NCBI GenBank assembly: GCA_964471535.1
Contig: CAYYHA010000203.1
Span: forward strand, 1-7,832
Source of the DNA: CAYYHA01 sp964471535
GTDB lineage: Bacteria > Myxococcota > Myxococcia > SLRQ01
Length of the DNA stretch: 7,832 nt
Direction: 5' to 3'
This document shows, piece by piece, positions 5,958-7,832 of this stretch. The notes beneath the pieces are model-generated. The model did not search any database. It had not been told where the DNA came from and saw nothing but the letters and a program-made list of their open reading frames with translations. How positions within the stretch are numbered: the stretch's first letter is position 1; each line of letters opens with the position of its first letter. Both the position numbers and the translations under genes were made by a program.

Positions 5958-6188
5958 CGGCATCTCGGCCGTCGGCGCTGCGGCCGGCGGCTCGTTGCTC
6001 ACGGACCTCTCGGCCCCTGACACGGGCCCCTGATACTTAGGCCGCCAACTCCTCGGTCTACGGCGGCGGATACTTCGATCGACCGCCACGGGCGTCTGCG
6101 GCACGGCCTGGCTGCGCCCACCCGAGCGGCCGATGGGGGCAGCGTAGACGCTTCCACGGTCGACAAAAGGGCGCGTTCGTCGCATCAT
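5958..6188. promoter_or_regulatory. Divergent control region between yceI-family and lysR genes
   Basis: The region holds two 9-bp direct copies of GGCCCCTGA (6012-6020 and 6025-6033), two copies of GATACTT (6032-6038 and 6069-6075) and the palindrome TCGATCGA (6075-6082). LysR-type regulators usually bind one long region between themselves and a divergent target, so these are candidate binding or activation sites. I could not place a convincing yceI promoter. No gene is evident here; the minus-strand open frame is only an extension of yceI beyond its start. Confidence 0.3.
6160..6188 (+). promoter_or_regulatory. Candidate sigma-70 promoter of the lysR gene
   Basis: TCGACA (6160-6165, 5 of 6 to TTGACA) and CATCAT (6183-6188, 4 of 6 to TATAAT) are separated by exactly 17 bp. 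A start site 6-9 nt downstream would fall at about 6194-6197, right at the ATG of 6198. This predicts a leaderless or nearly leaderless mRNA, consistent with the lack of a Shine-Dalgarno. The match is moderate, and GC-rich genomes often deviate from consensus. Confidence 0.4.
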
Positions 6189-6206
6189 CGTTTCCAAATG
6201 GAAACG
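6189..6206. promoter_or_regulatory. Perfect 18-bp palindrome over the lysR start codon
   Basis: CGTTTCCAAATGGAAACG has 8-bp perfect inverted arms (CGTTTCCA and TGGAAACG) around a 2-bp centre. It begins directly after the candidate -10 box and contains the ATG at 6198. It is A/T-richer than its surroundings. Its position would block transcription initiation, as expected for an autorepressor site of the LysR-type regulator. The sequence and symmetry are seen directly; the bound protein is inference. Confidence 0.6.
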
Positions 6207-7154
6207 CTCGGCCTCGACCCCAGTGATCTCGCTCGAATGGCCGTGTTCGCGCGGGTCGTGGAGACGGGGAGCTTCACCCGAGCGGCCGAGGCGCTGGGGC
6301 TGGCGAAGTCCACGGTGAGCAAGCAGGTCGCGCGCCTCGAAGACCGGCTGGGCGCCCGTCTCCTGCAGCGGACCACGCGCCGCGTGGTGCCCACCGACGT
6401 GGGCGCGGCCTTCTACGAGCGGTGCCGGCGCATCGTCGCCGAGGCCGAGGAGGCGGAGCAGGCGGTGACGCGCCTGCAGTCGACGCCGCGGGGACTGCTA
6501 CGCGTCAACGGGCCGGTGAGCTTCGGGACCCGCTACCTCGCCCCCGCCCTGCCGCGGCTCCTCGCCGCCTGCCCCGAACTCGAGATCGACCTCGTCCTCA
6601 ACGACTGGTACGTGGATCTCGTCACCGAGGGCTACGACGTCGCCGTGCGCATCGGAACCCTCGACGATTCGAGCCTGGTGGCGCGGCGGCTGGCGGAGAT
6701 GCGCCTCATTCTCGTCGCCTCCCCCGCCTATCTTCAGGCCGCCGGTGTGCCGAGCCACCCCCGGGATCTCGCCGGCCACGCGTGCCTTCGCTACGCCTAC
6801 CAGCGCACGACCGGCTGGCGGCTCCACGATGCCACGGGCGAGGAGGTGCGCGTCGCCGTGCGCGGGCAGCTCCGGGCCAACAGCGGGGAGGCCCTGCTGC
6901 GCGCCGCCCGCGCCGATGCGGGGGTGGTGCTCGTCCCGGAGTTCATGGCCGCCGCGGACCTGGCCGCAGGCCGGCTCGTCCGGGTCCTCCCGGCGTGGAC
7001 CGGTCCCTTCGGCGCCGTGCACGCGGTCTGGCCCACCTCCCGGCACCTCTCCGCCAAGGTCCGCGCCTTCGTCGACTTCTTGGTAGAGCTCTTCGATCCG
7101 CCGCCCTGGCGGGATGCGCCCTCCGGCGACGACGCGCCGGCCGCCGGAGCCTAG
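6198..7154 (+). CDS. LysR-type transcriptional regulator, CrgA-like subgroup
   Basis: A cytoplasmic DNA-binding regulator of 318 residues, typical of the family. The N-terminal winged helix-turn-helix spans about 14-73, with the helix-turn-helix at ETGSFTRAAEALGLAKSTVS (22-41) followed by KQVARLEDRLGARLLQRTTR (42-61). A linker helix (70-94) leads to the periplasmic-binding-protein-like effector domain (about 98-297), where GTRYLAP (110-116), EGYDVAVRIG (144-153), LVASPAYL (172-179) and AGVVLVPEF (241-249) fit the CrgA-like group. The tail (300-318) is Pro/Asp/Ala-rich. The start at 6198 lacks a Shine-Dalgarno and lies inside a palindrome; ATG at 6237 (Met14) is possible but would shorten the first helix. 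It is divergent from the yceI-family gene, the most likely target besides itself. The stop shares CTAG with the convergent MFS gene. The effector is unknown. Confidence 0.93.
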   Translation: METLGLDPSDLARMAVFARVVETGSFTRAAEALGLAKSTVSKQVARLEDRLGARLLQRTTRRVVPTDVGAAFYERCRRIVAEAEEAEQAVTRLQSTPRGLLRVNGPVSFGTRYLAPALPRLLAACPELEIDLVLNDWYVDLVTEGYDVAVRIGTLDDSSLVARRLAEMRLILVASPAYLQAAGVPSHPRDLAGHACLRYAYQRTTGWRLHDATGEEVRVAVRGQLRANSGEALLRAARADAGVVLVPEFMAAADLAAGRLVRVLPAWTGPFGAVHAVWPTSRHLSAKVRAFVDFLVELFDPPPWRDAPSGDDAPAAGA

Positions 7155-7832
7155 GCGAGAGGCTCGAACCCCGTTTCATCTGCCGCGCCCCCGCCGCCGT
7201 GCGGGCCCGTGTGGCGCGCGGCCTCTTGCATTCCCGCCGCCACGTCGACCTTGGAGAGCACCCAGGCGCCGGCGGCGAAGAGCACGAGGAGGGAGAGGAT
7301 GCCCAGGCGCGGGCTCCCCGAGAGCAGCCCCACCACGCCCATGAGCAGCGGGCCGAGCACCGCCGCGAACTTGCCCAGCATGTTGTAGAGGCCGAAGAAC
7401 TCGGCGCTCTTGTCGGCGGGAACGAGGCGCGCATAGAGGGATCGCGAGAGCGACTGGATGCCCCCCTGCACCAGCCCGATGAGGACGGCCAGCGCATAGA
7501 ACTCCCACGTCGAGTCCATGAAGTAAGCCCAGGCAGCGACCAGGGCGTAGACGGCGATGGCACCGTAGATCGCACGCCGCGCCCCCCACCGCTCGCCGAG
7601 GGGGCCGAAGGCGAGCGCCGCCGGGAAGCCGACGAACTGCACCACCAAGAGGGCGATGATGGGGGTCGATTCGGGCAGGCCCAGGGAGAGGCCGTAGTCC
7701 ACCGCCATGCGCACCACGGTATCGACGCCGTCGATGTACAGCCAGTAGGCGACGAGGAAGAGGAAGGTTTGGCGGAGCAGGCGCGCATGCCGGAAGGTCG
7801 TCGCAAGCTGCCGGAAGCCCTGCCCCACGAGG
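7151..7832 (-). CDS. MFS transporter, UMF1/Atg22-like, C-terminal half (partial)
   Basis: The open frame enters from the right edge and ends at TAG 7153-7151, giving the last 226 or so residues of an inner-membrane transporter; family members are usually near 420-450 residues, so the N-terminal half lies outside the window. About six hydrophobic segments are visible, roughly at 21-41, 58-78, 86-105, 107-130, 150-170 and 173-193 of the visible part. The signatures 'DGVDTVVRMAVDYG', 'VQFVGFPAALAFG' and especially 'LVQGGIQSLSRSLYARLVP' followed by 'SAEFFGLYNMLGKFAAVLGP' are typical of the UMF1 family (Atg22-like, PF11700). Relatives of the yeast vacuolar amino-acid effluxer give no firm substrate for the bacterial proteins. 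A hydrophilic His/Gly-rich tail ends the protein. The first visible Val codon is internal, not a start. Its stop overlaps the lysR stop in CTAG. Confidence 0.88.
   Translation of the reverse strand, partial: LVGQGFRQLATTFRHARLLRQTFLFLVAYWLYIDGVDTVVRMAVDYGLSLGLPESTPIIALLVVQFVGFPAALAFGPLGERWGARRAIYGAIAVYALVAAWAYFMDSTWEFYALAVLIGLVQGGIQSLSRSLYARLVPADKSAEFFGLYNMLGKFAAVLGPLLMGVVGLLSGSPRLGILSLLVLFAAGAWVLSKVDVAAGMQEAARHTGPHGGGGAADETGFEPLA

Noticed and set aside
4959..6020. 353-residue plus-strand open frame over the zinc-ribbon gene end and yceI
   Set aside because: It runs antisense through the whole YceI barrel, whose motifs are clear on the minus strand.
6498..7046. Minus-strand open frame inside the lysR gene
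   Set aside because: Gly/Pro/Ala/His-rich shadow within the conserved effector-binding domain.
6943..7806. Minus-strand open frame in another phase across the MFS gene
   Set aside because: Ser/Arg-rich out-of-phase translation of the transporter gene; the membrane segments belong to the other frame.
1..7832. Search by eye for tRNA, rRNA, riboswitch, CRISPR or insertion-sequence signatures
   Set aside because: No cloverleaf, regular spacer-repeat array, terminal inverted repeats or transposase motifs were seen. Covariance-model searches could still find small RNAs in the three divergent gaps.

Overview
The window is very GC-rich, densely packed chromosomal DNA from a Gram-negative bacterium. 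The best guess is a myxobacterium or relative (Myxococcota / former Deltaproteobacteria). This rests on three things: a long lipoprotein with repeated C-x5-C-G-x-G-Y-x-C modules, low-complexity Ala/Gly/Pro/Arg tails, and a plant-type glutamate-cysteine ligase beside a proteobacterial-type glutathione synthetase. The taxonomic call is inference. I see no mobile element, CRISPR array, tRNA or rRNA.

Layout. (1) Positions 102-3428 form a glutathione module. gshA, a plant-type GCS2-family glutamate-cysteine ligase, is on the minus strand. It diverges across 88 bp from a plus-strand pair: a CysZ/EI24-type membrane protein, then gshB, which overlaps it by ATGA. The two enzymes make glutathione from Glu, Cys and Gly. 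The membrane protein is related to the CysZ sulfate channel, so it may supply sulfur for cysteine. (2) Positions 3485-4570 (minus) encode a predicted lipoprotein with six Cys-rich repeats and a C-terminal CxxCH haem-binding domain. (3) Positions 4793-5251 (plus) encode a small unrecognised protein: an N-terminal four-Cys zinc ribbon, a basic disordered linker, and a C-terminal domain resembling the Tudor-like tail of PcrA/UvrD helicases. (4) Positions 5238-5945 (minus) encode an exported YceI-family protein. It is divergent from a LysR-type regulator of the CrgA-like subgroup (6198-7154, plus), whose start codon lies inside an 18-bp palindrome. (5) Positions 7151-7832 (minus) encode the C-terminal half of a UMF1/Atg22-like MFS transporter that runs off the right edge.

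The gene order is alternately divergent and convergent. Divergent pairs share short control regions: 1467-1554, 4571-4792 and 5946-6197. Convergent pairs are squeezed together: lysR and the MFS gene share one CTAG for both stops, and the zinc-ribbon and yceI genes overlap by 14 bp. The gshA stop also lies in a CTAG that closes an open plus-strand frame from the left edge. No complete new system is evident. The points most worth a second look are the gshA / cysZ-like / gshB cluster, the zinc-ribbon + Tudor-like protein, the haem-bearing Cys-rich lipoprotein, and the LysR operator over an apparently leaderless start.
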